Shown one piece after another: positions 1 through 7,394 of a stretch of 64,000 nt of DNA. The translations under genes and the position numbers were made by a program. The notes beneath the pieces were generated by a model. The model was not told the DNA's origin. It ran no database searches and saw only the letters and a program-made list of their open reading frames with translations. Position 1 is the first letter of the stretch. Every line of letters starts with the position of its first letter. Source of the DNA: Hymenobacter swuensis DY53 (GTDB taxonomy: Bacteria > Bacteroidota > Bacteroidia > Cytophagales > Hymenobacteraceae); contig NZ_CP007145.1 in NCBI RefSeq assembly GCF_000576555.1, positions 1,054,001 through 1,118,000 on the forward strand, given 5' to 3'.

Positions 1-128
1 CCGCCGCCGGGTTGCGCGGGCACGGGAAAGGTGAAATAGTGAGATGGTGAGTTTAATGTTCTGCCTGCGCTACTTGCGCTATCAAATCTGGCGAAACGCC
101 AAACTCACCATTTCACCATCTCACCACT
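1..128. repeat. Left-end gap with imperfect inverted TCACC-type repeat
   Basis: No coding sequence is supported here. Two arms, 30-54 and 101-125, are inverted copies matching at 22 of 25 positions, built from the unit TCACCATYTCAC. The right arm runs almost into the GTG start at 129. A direct copy of the right arm lies just before the acyl-CoA-binding protein gene at about 17960-17986, so this is a dispersed leader sequence rather than a one-off palindrome. Confidence 0.6.
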
Positions 129-485
129 GTGTCTATTCCCCGCAACCCTACGGAGCAGCAGCGTAACTTTTTTCAGGAGGTACACGAGGTAGTGCGGCTG
201 GTGCCCCAGGGCCGGGTGACTACCTACGGAGCCATTGCCCACTACCTAGGAGCCCGGCATGGTGCTCGCATGGTGGGCTGGGCCATGATGGCTGCGCACA
301 CGGCCAACGAGTACGTGCCGGCCCACCGCGTTATTAACCGCAACGGGCTGCTCACGGGCAAGCACCATTTTGCCACGCCCACGGCCATGCAAGAGGCGCT
401 GGAAACGGAGGGAGTAACGGTGGTGGAAGACCAGGTGCAGGACTTCAAAACCCGCTTCTGGGACCCGGCCGTGGAGCTGGAATAA
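129..485 (+). CDS. MGMT-like alkyltransferase-like protein (ATL)
   Basis: 118 residues, the length of stand-alone alkyltransferase-like proteins that bind O6-alkylguanine lesions and pass them to nucleotide excision repair. The methyltransferase core is recognisable: RVTTYG (residues 29-34), the arginine-finger segment ARMVGWAM (about 46-53) and the active-site loop VPAHRVINRNG (63-73). The acceptor cysteine of true methyltransferases (PCHR) is Ala65 (PAHR), so it should bind damage without accepting the alkyl group. The start is GTG at 129; no upstream ATG fits the domain. It stands alone, about 70 bases before the receptor gene. Family assignment is firm; the repair role is inferred from known ATL proteins. 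Confidence 0.88.
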   Translation: MSIPRNPTEQQRNFFQEVHEVVRLVPQGRVTTYGAIAHYLGARHGARMVGWAMMAAHTANEYVPAHRVINRNGLLTGKHHFATPTAMQEALETEGVTVVEDQVQDFKTRFWDPAVELE

Positions 486-533
486 GGGGCCGGCGGCGGC
501 GGTATTTTCTGCTTCCTGCTACCTGTCAAAATC

Positions 534-543
534 TTACCTTTAC
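534..543 (+). promoter_or_regulatory. Possible -7 element for the TonB-dependent receptor
   Basis: TTACCTTTAC holds TACCTTTA, one base away from the Bacteroidota -7 consensus TAnnTTTG, and lies 39 bases before the ATG at 582. No TTG is visible at the expected -33 distance, so this is a weak call. Confidence 0.35.
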
Positions 544-581
544 ACCCTCAATTTCCTTTGCGGGTCGTATTTCCCTTTTTC

Positions 582-3356
582 ATGAAGCACTTTTTACTTG
601 CTGGAGCTCTGATGACTACCTCCGTGGTGGCGGTGGCTCAAACCACTTACTCCATCAAAGGACGCGTACTGGATAAATTAACCGGGGAAGGCCTGCCCGG
701 TGCCACCGTGCAGGTGGTAGGCAATGGGGCCAACACCGGCGGCGGGGCCGAGGATAACGGCACCTACTCCGTAGCCGGCCTGAAACCCGGCACCTACACC
801 GTGCGGGCCTCCTTTATTGGCTATAAGGTGCTGGAGCAGCAGGTGACGGTGGGCAACCAGAACACTACCGCCACCTTCAACTTGGTGGCCGATAACGCTA
901 CCTTGAACGAGGTGCAGGTAGTTGGCTCGCTGGGCGTGGCCGTAGAACGCTCTACACCGGTGGCGTTTGCGGCCGTGAATGAGGTAAAGCTGCGCGAAAC
1001 CCTCTCCAACCGCGACCTGCCGATGATTCTTAACGAGACGCCCGGTGTGTACGCCACCCAGGGCGGCGGTGGCACCGGCGACTCCCGCATCAACATCCGG
1101 GGGTTCGACCAGCGCAACGTGGCCGTGCTGGTGAACGGGGTGCCCGTAAATGACATGGAAACCGGCCAGGTATTCTGGTCGAACTGGGATTTGGGCGACG
1201 TGACCAAGAGCCTGCAGGTGCAGCGCGGCCTGTCGGCTTCCAAGATTTCGGTGCCTTCCGTGGGCGGTACCATCAACGTCCTCACCAAGGGTTTCGATGA
1301 TAAGAAGGCAGCTCTGGCCCGGGTAGAAACCGGCTCCAACAACTACCAGAAATACTCCCTCATGCTCAGCAGCGGCACGCTGAAGGGCGACTGGGCCTTC
1401 ACCGCCTACGGCTCCCGCCGTACGTCCGATGGCTGGGTGGACAAGGCCTTTGATGATGCTTGGACCTACTTCGGCAACATCAGCAAACGGGCGGGCAACC
1501 ACCGCCTTTCCCTCACCGGCATGGGCTCCCCGCAGAGCCACGGCACCCGCTCCTTCCAAGCTGCGGTGGGGCTGTATTCCACCGAAAAGGCGGCAGAAAT
1601 TGGCGCTTCCCCCGTGGCCGGTGGCAACAAGGGCTTCTCCTACAACCCGTACTGGGGCACGCTCACGCGCTACGACCGGGACCCTACCACCCGGCAGGTA
1701 AGCAATGTGCAGGGTTCGGAAGTGCTGAACGAGCGGAGCAACTACTACCACAAGCCCCAGATCAACCTCAACGACTACTGGCAGGTAAACAGCAAGCTGT
1801 TCGTGAGTGCCGTGGCGTATGCCTCGTTTGGTAACGGGGGCGGGGTATCCGGCCTGACCAGCGGCAACTCCTCCACGCTCAGCCAGACAGTTGATGGCCA
1901 AACGAACTTCCAGGGTATTTATAATACCAACGTCCGCAACTACCCGTTCGTCTTCAACACCGCCACCCGTCGCAACGATACGCTGTTTACCGAGCAGCGG
2001 CAGTCGGGCTCTTTTTTGGTGAACAACGTGAACAGCCACCGCTGGTACGGCGGCGTACTAGGAGCCGATTATTCGCTCAACGACAAGGTGACTTTCTCGG
2101 CCGGGGTGGATGGCCGCCTATACCGGGGACTGCACTACCGTGAAGTGCGTGACTTGCTGGGCGGCGACTACGCCCGCACGATTGGCAACCTGAACGCCGA
2201 CCCAACGACCCGCCTGTATGAGGGGGACAAAATCAGCTACAACTACGACGGCAAAACCCAGTGGCTGGGCGGCTATGCCCAACTGGAGTACAAAACGCCC
2301 GTGCTGTCGGCCGTGGTAAGCGGTACCCTTTCCCAGATCCGCTACAAGCGCATCGATTATTTCCGGGCCAAGCAGGTGACCGTGGACGGGCAGAGCTACG
2401 ATGTGGGCTTCAACCAGACCCAGACCATCAATGGGCGCACGTACACCAGCGCCGATGGTCAGACAGTGGAAACGCCCTGGGCCGAATTCACGGGGTACAG
2501 TGTGAAGGCCGGAGCCAACTACAACGTAACGGAGCGCAACAACCTGTTCGTGAACGTGGGCTATAACAGCCGCGTACCGTTTTTTAACCAGGTGTATAAC
2601 ACCCAGGGTATTCGCTACAAGAGCGTGCAGCCCGAGGGCATCACCAGCATGGAACTGGGCTATGGTATCAGCTACCCCAGCCTAAAGGCCACGCTGAACG
2701 CTTATTATACCTTGTGGTCCAACAAATCCACCAACTCAGTTTCTACCGCTACGGGCGAGCCGGTGTACAGCTCGGTGCGTAACATTGACGCCCGCCACAT
2801 GGGCGTAGAGATGAGCGTGGCCCAGGAAATCAGCCGCAGCCTGCAGCTAAATGCCGCTATTTCATTGGGGGACTGGCGCTGGAAAGGCAAGGGCCTGCTC
2901 AACCAGGTAACAGAATCCAACGTGCAGGTAAACCAGCTGGACCAGCCCGTATTCCTGGACGGTGTGCACGTAGGCGACGCGGCACAAAACCAGTTCCAGC
3001 TGGGCCTGCGCTACGAGCCCATCCGGGGCCTGTACATCCGGCCTTCGTTCCTGGTGTTCTCGAAGTACTACGCCGCCTTCAACCCCGATAATATTCTGGA
3101 GGAAGCTTCTCGCACCGATGCTTACCGCCTGCCCACCAGCAAGAACCTGGACCTGCACTTCGGCTACGAGCTGAAGCCGGTGTACCAGGACAAGGTGCGC
3201 ATCAGCTTCCGGGCCTCGGTATTGAATGTGTTGAATGAGTTCTACTTTACTGACGTTTCGAACCGCAGCAACTCCAACGTGTTCGATGCCGGCAACCTGC
3301 AGGCCTTCTTCAACCGGGGCCGCACGTTCACGCTGGGCATGGCCGTGGGTCTGTAG
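582..3356 (+). CDS. TonB-dependent receptor with carboxypeptidase-regulatory-like domain
   Basis: An outer-membrane active transporter of about 924 residues. The ATG at 582 was preferred over an in-frame TTG at 558 because MKHFLLAGALMTTSVVAVAQ is a complete signal peptide. Domains in order: carboxypeptidase-D-regulatory-like beta sandwich (about 25-110, TYSIKGRVLDKLTGEGLPGA), TonB plug (about 130-230, with INIRGFDQRNVAVLVNGVPV and the FWSNWDLGDV segment), then a 22-strand-type barrel rich in alternating aromatic residues and ending FTLGMAVGL. No SusD-like partner lies nearby, so a polysaccharide locus is not indicated; substrate unknown (siderophore, vitamin or peptide are possible). It is followed by a strong hairpin shared with the convergent receiver gene. 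Confidence 0.93.
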   Translation: MKHFLLAGALMTTSVVAVAQTTYSIKGRVLDKLTGEGLPGATVQVVGNGANTGGGAEDNGTYSVAGLKPGTYTVRASFIGYKVLEQQVTVGNQNTTATFNLVADNATLNEVQVVGSLGVAVERSTPVAFAAVNEVKLRETLSNRDLPMILNETPGVYATQGGGGTGDSRINIRGFDQRNVAVLVNGVPVNDMETGQVFWSNWDLGDVTKSLQVQRGLSASKISVPSVGGTINVLTKGFDDKKAALARVETGSNNYQKYSLMLSSGTLKGDWAFTAYGSRRTSDGWVDKAFDDAWTYFGNISKRAGNHRLSLTGMGSPQSHGTRSFQAAVGLYSTEKAAEIGASPVAGGNKGFSYNPYWGTLTRYDRDPTTRQVSNVQGSEVLNERSNYYHKPQINLNDYWQVNSKLFVSAVAYASFGNGGGVSGLTSGNSSTLSQTVDGQTNFQGIYNTNVRNYPFVFNTATRRNDTLFTEQRQSGSFLVNNVNSHRWYGGVLGADYSLNDKVTFSAGVDGRLYRGLHYREVRDLLGGDYARTIGNLNADPTTRLYEGDKISYNYDGKTQWLGGYAQLEYKTPVLSAVVSGTLSQIRYKRIDYFRAKQVTVDGQSYDVGFNQTQTINGRTYTSADGQTVETPWAEFTGYSVKAGANYNVTERNNLFVNVGYNSRVPFFNQVYNTQGIRYKSVQPEGITSMELGYGISYPSLKATLNAYYTLWSNKSTNSVSTATGEPVYSSVRNIDARHMGVEMSVAQEISRSLQLNAAISLGDWRWKGKGLLNQVTESNVQVNQLDQPVFLDGVHVGDAAQNQFQLGLRYEPIRGLYIRPSFLVFSKYYAAFNPDNILEEASRTDAYRLPTSKNLDLHFGYELKPVYQDKVRISFRASVLNVLNEFYFTDVSNRSNSNVFDAGNLQAFFNRGRTFTLGMAVGL

Positions 3357-3376
3357 CCGGAACGTATCCTGCCCTG

Positions 3377-3423
3377 AAAACGACCAGAGCCGTTCCTGTT
3401 ACAGGAACGGCTCTGGTCGTTTT
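3377..3423. terminator. Bidirectional terminator hairpin, 23-bp arms
   Basis: Perfect inverted repeat (arms 3377-3399 and 3401-3423) with AAAA at one end and TTTT at the other, lying between the convergent receptor and receiver genes. It works as an intrinsic terminator in both directions. Confidence 0.85.
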
Positions 3424-3438
3424 ACAGAAAAGCCAGGG

Positions 3439-3864
3439 CTAGAAAGAAGCTGTAAGAATGGGCTTGGAAGCCCCGGAGCCCGGGCGGGTATCAATAACGT
3501 GCTGAATGGCCCCAAGGACTTCCTCCGGACTGGCATTCTTGAGCAGATAACCGTGCGCGCCTTCGGCCCGCAGGGAATCAATCAGCTCGGGCTCATCGTG
3601 CATAGAAATGATGATAGAGCGCACCTGCGGGTACTGAGCGCGTAGTAGACGCACGGTTTGCAGGCCGTCCAGCACGGGCATCTGCAGATCCATCAGAATT
3701 ACATCCGGAATAGTGCCCTGGTCGAGGCGTTCTAGCAGCTCCTGTCCGTCGCCGGCCTCAAACAGCACTTCCATGCCTGGAAAGCCACTTATCAGAGCCC
3801 GAAGCCCTTTACGAAACAGAATATGGTCATCTACTACGGCCAGGCGAATGGAAGGTGTGCTCAT
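3439..3864 (-). CDS. Stand-alone response-regulator receiver (NarL-type, no HTH)
   Basis: 141 residues forming one complete receiver domain: acidic pair Asp12-Asp13, phospho-acceptor Asp59 in VILMDLQMP, the conserved switch region ISMHD and the lysine in YLLKN. The sequence resembles NarL/FixJ-type regulators, which normally continue into a LuxR helix-turn-helix to about 210 residues. Here the protein stops about 15 residues past the receiver and the terminator follows at once, so no DNA-binding domain remains, even in another frame. Its ATG overlaps the stop of the kinase gene by four bases (ATGA), which indicates translational coupling. It may act through protein contacts like CheY or serve as a phosphate sink; loss of an HTH domain is the alternative. 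Confidence 0.88.
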   Translation of the reverse strand: MSTPSIRLAVVDDHILFRKGLRALISGFPGMEVLFEAGDGQELLERLDQGTIPDVILMDLQMPVLDGLQTVRLLRAQYPQVRSIIISMHDEPELIDSLRAEGAHGYLLKNASPEEVLGAIQHVIDTRPGSGASKPILTASF

Positions 3865-4673
3865 GCTAGGGAAAGGCTAGTGGGCTGGTTGGTAACAAGA
3901 TACGGCAAGGGCAGGGAAATCCAAACCCGGGTGCCCTGGCCCGGAGCCGACTCATGGCGGAGAGTTCCGCGTAATACGCCCACGCGGCTGCGTAGGTTGG
4001 TGAGGCCCAGGCCGGTGCGGGAGCCGGGCAGGGGAGGTTGGTCGGAAATGGTGGGGTCGAAGCCCACGCCGTTATCGGAGTAGCGCAGGGCCAGCGAATC
4101 GGCTCCGTATTCGACGGTAATCTGGATTTGGCTGGCGTGGGCGTGGCGCAGCCCGTTACCCAGTAGCTCCTGCACCACGCGGTACACAATCAGCTCATAC
4201 TTAGGATCAAGACGGCGCGGAATGCCGGTTTGTTCTACCTCCACCTGCGTGGGTCCGTCGGCGGGCATGGTGCGGGCCAGGGCTTCGAGGGCGAAGGAAA
4301 GGCCGAATTTCTGGAGTGCGGCCGGCAGCAGGTTGCGCGAAATCCGGCGCACCTCGTTGATGGCCTGGTCGAGCAGGATGGTGGCTTCCTGGGTGAGGTC
4401 GGGTTGGTTGAGCGTGTTCAGGTGCAGCTTCACGATGGCCAGGGTGGTGCCCACCCCGTCGTGCAAATCGGCGGCAATACGGCGCCGTTCTTCTTCCTGG
4501 GCCAGCAGCGCCGCCTCCAGGGCCTGCTGCTGGGCACTTTCGTGCAGCTCCTGTACTTCCTGCTGCTGCTGAATCAGCCGCCGCTGGTAGCGCACCACAA
4601 AGCCCACGATGCCCAGTGCCAATAACAGCAGAATGGGCGTCACCAGAACCAAGGGTAGAATTGCGTCGGGCAT
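3861..4673 (-). CDS. Sensor histidine kinase, HisKA_3/HATPase type, no sensor domain
   Basis: 270 residues. One N-terminal membrane helix (about 5-27) leads to a Gln/Glu-rich coiled coil (31-65), then the HisKA_3 dimerisation helix with phospho-accepting His71 in AADLHDGVG, and a HATPase domain with the N-box ELLGNGLRHAHAS (about 170-182), DNGVGFD (G1) and the TGLGLTNLRSR region. There is almost no extracytoplasmic sequence, so signal perception must come from a partner. The two multi-pass membrane proteins just upstream are obvious candidates. The gap to the upstream membrane-protein gene is 53 bases and holds a TACTTTAG sequence on the minus strand, so it may be in one operon or have its own weak promoter. 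Confidence 0.92.
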   Translation of the reverse strand: MPDAILPLVLVTPILLLLALGIVGFVVRYQRRLIQQQQEVQELHESAQQQALEAALLAQEEERRRIAADLHDGVGTTLAIVKLHLNTLNQPDLTQEATILLDQAINEVRRISRNLLPAALQKFGLSFALEALARTMPADGPTQVEVEQTGIPRRLDPKYELIVYRVVQELLGNGLRHAHASQIQITVEYGADSLALRYSDNGVGFDPTISDQPPLPGSRTGLGLTNLRSRVGVLRGTLRHESAPGQGTRVWISLPLPYLVTNQPTSLSLA

Positions 4674-4726
4674 TGAAGAAAAGCAGGCGGCTGCATAACT
4701 ATTCGGCTAAAGTAAACTAAACGCTT

Positions 4727-5491
4727 CTATTTCGAATGGTTAACCGACTGGGAAATGGGTGAATGAAGCGGTACCGGCCGCTTCCCAAAGCGGAAACGTA
4801 GCCATCCGGGCAACGCCCGGCGCGGAGCCGGACCGCCCGGTAAAATGCTCAGCAGGTAAATCAGCAGCCCCACTTGTAGTACCCGGAGCGGCGGATAAAG
4901 CAGCATGCTGCTAATAGTCGCACTATTTCCAGGAAAGCGGGCTGAGATGCCAGCAGGCAGTAACTCCTGCACAATAAACACCAGCGTTGAGCATGGATAG
5001 TACAGCAGAACCATTGCCCCCAGAACAAGCTCTGGGTTCTTTTCTGGTGGGCCGGCCGGCTGTAAATTCCAGACATGGTACATGGCCAGCATTGTTAGGA
5101 GGCTGTTGCCGGCTATGCGGCTTACCACGTTGATGCTGCTCATGAATGGATCAAACCACAATGCATCGCTGAGGGCTATCAACACAAATATGGCCCAGCA
5201 CCAGCCAAGTATTTGTCGCTGCTTATAGGGAAGTAACACACCAAACGCCCAGCAAAGCGTAGTGACATCGAAAGCAGTAGAGAGATGATAATTGAAGATG
5301 TTGTTATGTAAAATAACCCGGCCAAACATGTCCAACAGTAGGCAAATTACGTCACCAGCCAAATAGAAATATACCGGCCGAAAGCTTTGTGGTAGCAAAG
5401 ACTTTCGGCCGGTATAGATGACAAACGGAATTACGGTAAGATTACCGCATATCCTTAACAGAAGAACCAGATTGCTTAGTGATATAGGCAC
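4727..5491 (-). CDS. Multi-pass (about 7 TM) membrane protein, second copy of duplicated module
   Basis: 254 residues with about seven hydrophobic helices and a basic, Pro-rich cytoplasmic tail (GWLRFRFGKRPVP). No known family recognised. It begins with GTG one base after the TGA of the small CPPxC gene, so the two are translationally coupled. Length, helix count and gene order match the membrane protein at 5990-6685, although identity by eye is low, which suggests an old duplication. GC is lower than in neighbouring housekeeping genes. Its position directly upstream of a kinase lacking a sensor domain suggests a receptor or signal-input role; that is inference. Confidence 0.75.
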   Translation of the reverse strand: MPISLSNLVLLLRICGNLTVIPFVIYTGRKSLLPQSFRPVYFYLAGDVICLLLDMFGRVILHNNIFNYHLSTAFDVTTLCWAFGVLLPYKQRQILGWCWAIFVLIALSDALWFDPFMSSINVVSRIAGNSLLTMLAMYHVWNLQPAGPPEKNPELVLGAMVLLYYPCSTLVFIVQELLPAGISARFPGNSATISSMLLYPPLRVLQVGLLIYLLSILPGGPAPRRALPGWLRFRFGKRPVPLHSPISQSVNHSK

Positions 5492-5492
5492 A

Positions 5493-5906
5493 TCAGGTAT
5501 TCATTGGGCTCGTAGGGTCACACACAGGTGGACATTTTAGGGTCGAATCCCCCACAATACCGTCCTCATTCAGCAACTCGCCGGTTGGGCCGGTGCGGGG
5601 TATCAGGTCGTAGCCGTTCACGTCTACGCCCACGGCCAGCAGTTGGTACTCGTCTTTGCTCTTGTCGCCGGTCAGGTCCTGCTCCAGGCCCATGTAGAAG
5701 CGGATGCCCACGCAACCGGGCTGCTTCTGAATGGTGTCGAGCATCTCGTTACCAAAGTAATACGCTTTAATACGCTTCCGGCCGGCCAGCTCCTCCTGGG
5801 TCTGGGGCTGGTTGCGGTAATTGGCGGTCCACTGCTCGGCCTCAGCGGGTGGAATGGGGGCTCCGGCGTTGGGGTTGAAACCGGGAATAGGGTCGGTGAA
5901 AAGCAT
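5493..5906 (-). CDS. Small soluble protein with C-terminal CPPxC tail, second copy
   Basis: 137 residues, no signal peptide, no membrane helix, no recognised domain name. It aligns by eye with the protein at 6686-7075: a W(T)xxY/FR segment near residue 26, then GxRFYxG, then VxVDVxGxDL, then IVG and a tail CPPVC followed by T and ending MNT. The middle strands GIRFYMG and LLAVGVDVNGYDL look like a small alpha/beta fold, with a Cys pair or metal-binding tail. The start context on the plus strand, catacggtgtg (5904-5914), is identical to that of the other copy. The function is unknown; the fixed partner is the membrane protein one base downstream. Confidence 0.75.
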   Translation of the reverse strand: MLFTDPIPGFNPNAGAPIPPAEAEQWTANYRNQPQTQEELAGRKRIKAYYFGNEMLDTIQKQPGCVGIRFYMGLEQDLTGDKSKDEYQLLAVGVDVNGYDLIPRTGPTGELLNEDGIVGDSTLKCPPVCDPTSPMNT

Positions 5907-5989
5907 ACGGTGTGTGTGGGTAGGAGAGAAGAGGTATTTCGGGGTAATATAGAACTATCAGAATCAAAAACGTGACCTCCTGGCTATGC

Positions 5990-6685
5990 TCATCTGATAA
6001 CTTGTAATTCACTAGCTGGTATCCGGCAACTGAGCCAGAAAGCCCGCGTGAAGAAAGCAGCTAGTACAAGTAGCAGCATGCTGTTGATGGAATACAGCAA
6101 CGACATGCCTACTCCGTCATCGGTTTGCAGAAACGTATTGCTCCCTAGGTAAATGGCGACCGTGCCGGCCAGATACAACACAATGCCAGTGCCGGCAATC
6201 AGGAGCGGCCGACGATGGGTGTTAGTCGGCGCCAAGTGGCGGATTTCCTGTTCAAAATACAGTAGCACCAGCAGAATGCCCAGAAAGCTTTCCAGGGCGA
6301 TGGTGTAGCTGTTGAGTTGCGTTAACCCTTCCAACACCAAGGAATCAAGCGCGGCGAAGGCTAGAAAGCCTCCCAGTAGCCACCGCCGCCACGGCCGCAA
6401 CCGAGGCAACAGTAAGCTAAAGGCACAGATGTAGCACACCGTCTCGCCAATGGCGGCAAGGTGTGCTAGCCAGATGTTCTGCAAACCAAAGGCTACCGTC
6501 AGGCGCATCAACGTAAAAAGAACTAACATAAAGGCCGGTACAACAGCCAAAAGTTGTACCGGCCTCGTAAGCCGTTGCCAATGCACCAATGCCACACCCG
6601 CCGGAATGCTGAGGCTGCAGTAGGCCAGCACTTCCAGATAATCCGCTACCCGAGGTAGCCAGGCGGCTAGGGCACCATCGGTCAT
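5990..6685 (-). CDS. Multi-pass (about 7 TM) membrane protein, first copy of duplicated module
   Basis: 231 residues with about seven hydrophobic helices, no long loops and no recognised family. The ATG follows directly on the TAA of the upstream CPPxC gene (TAAATG), with no spacer. This is the same arrangement as in the second copy. Loops carry few charged residues and no obvious enzyme motif; possible conserved positions include the glutamate in IGETVCYICAF and the LxRLTVAFGL segment. A receptor, anchor or processing role for the small partner protein would each fit. Confidence 0.75.
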   Translation of the reverse strand: MTDGALAAWLPRVADYLEVLAYCSLSIPAGVALVHWQRLTRPVQLLAVVPAFMLVLFTLMRLTVAFGLQNIWLAHLAAIGETVCYICAFSLLLPRLRPWRRWLLGGFLAFAALDSLVLEGLTQLNSYTIALESFLGILLVLLYFEQEIRHLAPTNTHRRPLLIAGTGIVLYLAGTVAIYLGSNTFLQTDDGVGMSLLYSINSMLLLVLAAFFTRAFWLSCRIPASELQVIR

Positions 6686-7075
6686 TTAGCTGTTGAGTAG
6701 ATTGGTAACACTGCAGCAGGGCGGGCAGGTTTTACCCGGACCTACTATCGGGTCGTCATCAGAACTACTCAGGCTGGCGGTGGCCATTAGCATCGACTCT
6801 CCTTCCGTTGGCATCTGTCGGAGTGGTGTGTCTACTAAATCGTTGCCATCGACATCCACGGCCACCATCACCAGTTGCGGATGATTCTCTTCGTCGCGGC
6901 CATAGTAGAACCGTAAGCCCGTCGCATCGGAGCGGGATAGTAAGGCTTCCAGCGCGGCGCGGTCGAACAGGTGGCCTTTCACGGCGTGCTCACTTTGCTC
7001 CCGGAAACGGCGGGTCCATTCGCCGGCCTGTTCGAGGGTGAAGGGTTGTTTGGGCGCTTCGGAAAGAGAATCCAT
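6686..7075 (-). CDS. Small soluble protein with C-terminal CPPCC tail, first copy
   Basis: 129 residues, paralogue of the 137-residue protein at 5493-5906. Shared features in order: EWTRRFR, a basic-hydrophobic stretch VKGHLFDRAALEALL, GLRFYYG, LVMVAVDVDGNDLV, IVG, and the ending CPPCCSVTNLLNS. The middle is longer in acidic and serine residues (SLSSSDDDP). It is the first gene of the minus-strand run, with a perfect TATATTTG -7 element 47 bases upstream. No known function; the conserved Cys-Pro-Pro tail at the extreme C terminus is the feature to follow. Confidence 0.75.
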   Translation of the reverse strand: MDSLSEAPKQPFTLEQAGEWTRRFREQSEHAVKGHLFDRAALEALLSRSDATGLRFYYGRDEENHPQLVMVAVDVDGNDLVDTPLRQMPTEGESMLMATASLSSSDDDPIVGPGKTCPPCCSVTNLLNS

Positions 7076-7121
7076 ACGGTGTGCAAGAAATAGGATGGTA
7101 GAAAGAGCTGTTTGGCGGATT

Positions 7122-7129
7122 CAAATATA
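7122..7129 (-). promoter_or_regulatory. -7 promoter element TATATTTG for the CPPxC/7TM run
   Basis: A perfect match to the Bacteroidota -7 consensus TAnnTTTG on the minus strand, 47 bases before the ATG at 7075. A -33 TTG is not visible at the usual distance. It is placed to drive the whole run down to the receiver gene. Confidence 0.5.
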
Positions 7130-7161
7130 GCCTCCTTGCTACATATCCTTGCTATGCCGGA

Positions 7162-7380
7162 TCAGGCATCTTCCGGATCTTCCTCCTCCAGATTTTCAAA
7201 CACCTGGTCAATGGCCGTTTCAGCCGAGCGGAGCTTCTGCTTGCAGAGGCGAATAAGCTCGGCGGAGCGCTGCACGCGGGCCGTAAGGTCATCCACATCC
7301 ACCGCATCGGTTTCGAGGGCGCGCAGAATAGTTTCCAGCTCTTCGATGGCCTGGCGGTACGTTAAGTTTTGGGGCGACAT
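7162..7380 (-). CDS. xseB: Exodeoxyribonuclease VII small subunit
   Basis: 72 residues, the usual size of XseB. It shows the family signature of a short helical hairpin: LTYRQAIEELETILRALE, then VDDLTARVQRSAELIRLCKQKL, ending in an acidic tail. It pairs with XseA to form the enzyme that degrades single-stranded DNA from both ends. It starts 14 bases after the xseA stop, so the two subunits are made from one transcript. The assignment rests on sequence and on its partner next door. Confidence 0.92.
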   Translation of the reverse strand: MSPQNLTYRQAIEELETILRALETDAVDVDDLTARVQRSAELIRLCKQKLRSAETAIDQVFENLEEEDPEDA

Positions 7381-7394
7381 GAAAGCAAATGAAG

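Noticed and set aside
678..2039. 453-codon minus-strand frame under the TonB receptor
   Set aside because: Antisense shadow; composition (Gly, His, Val) follows from the receptor codons and no start context or family is visible.
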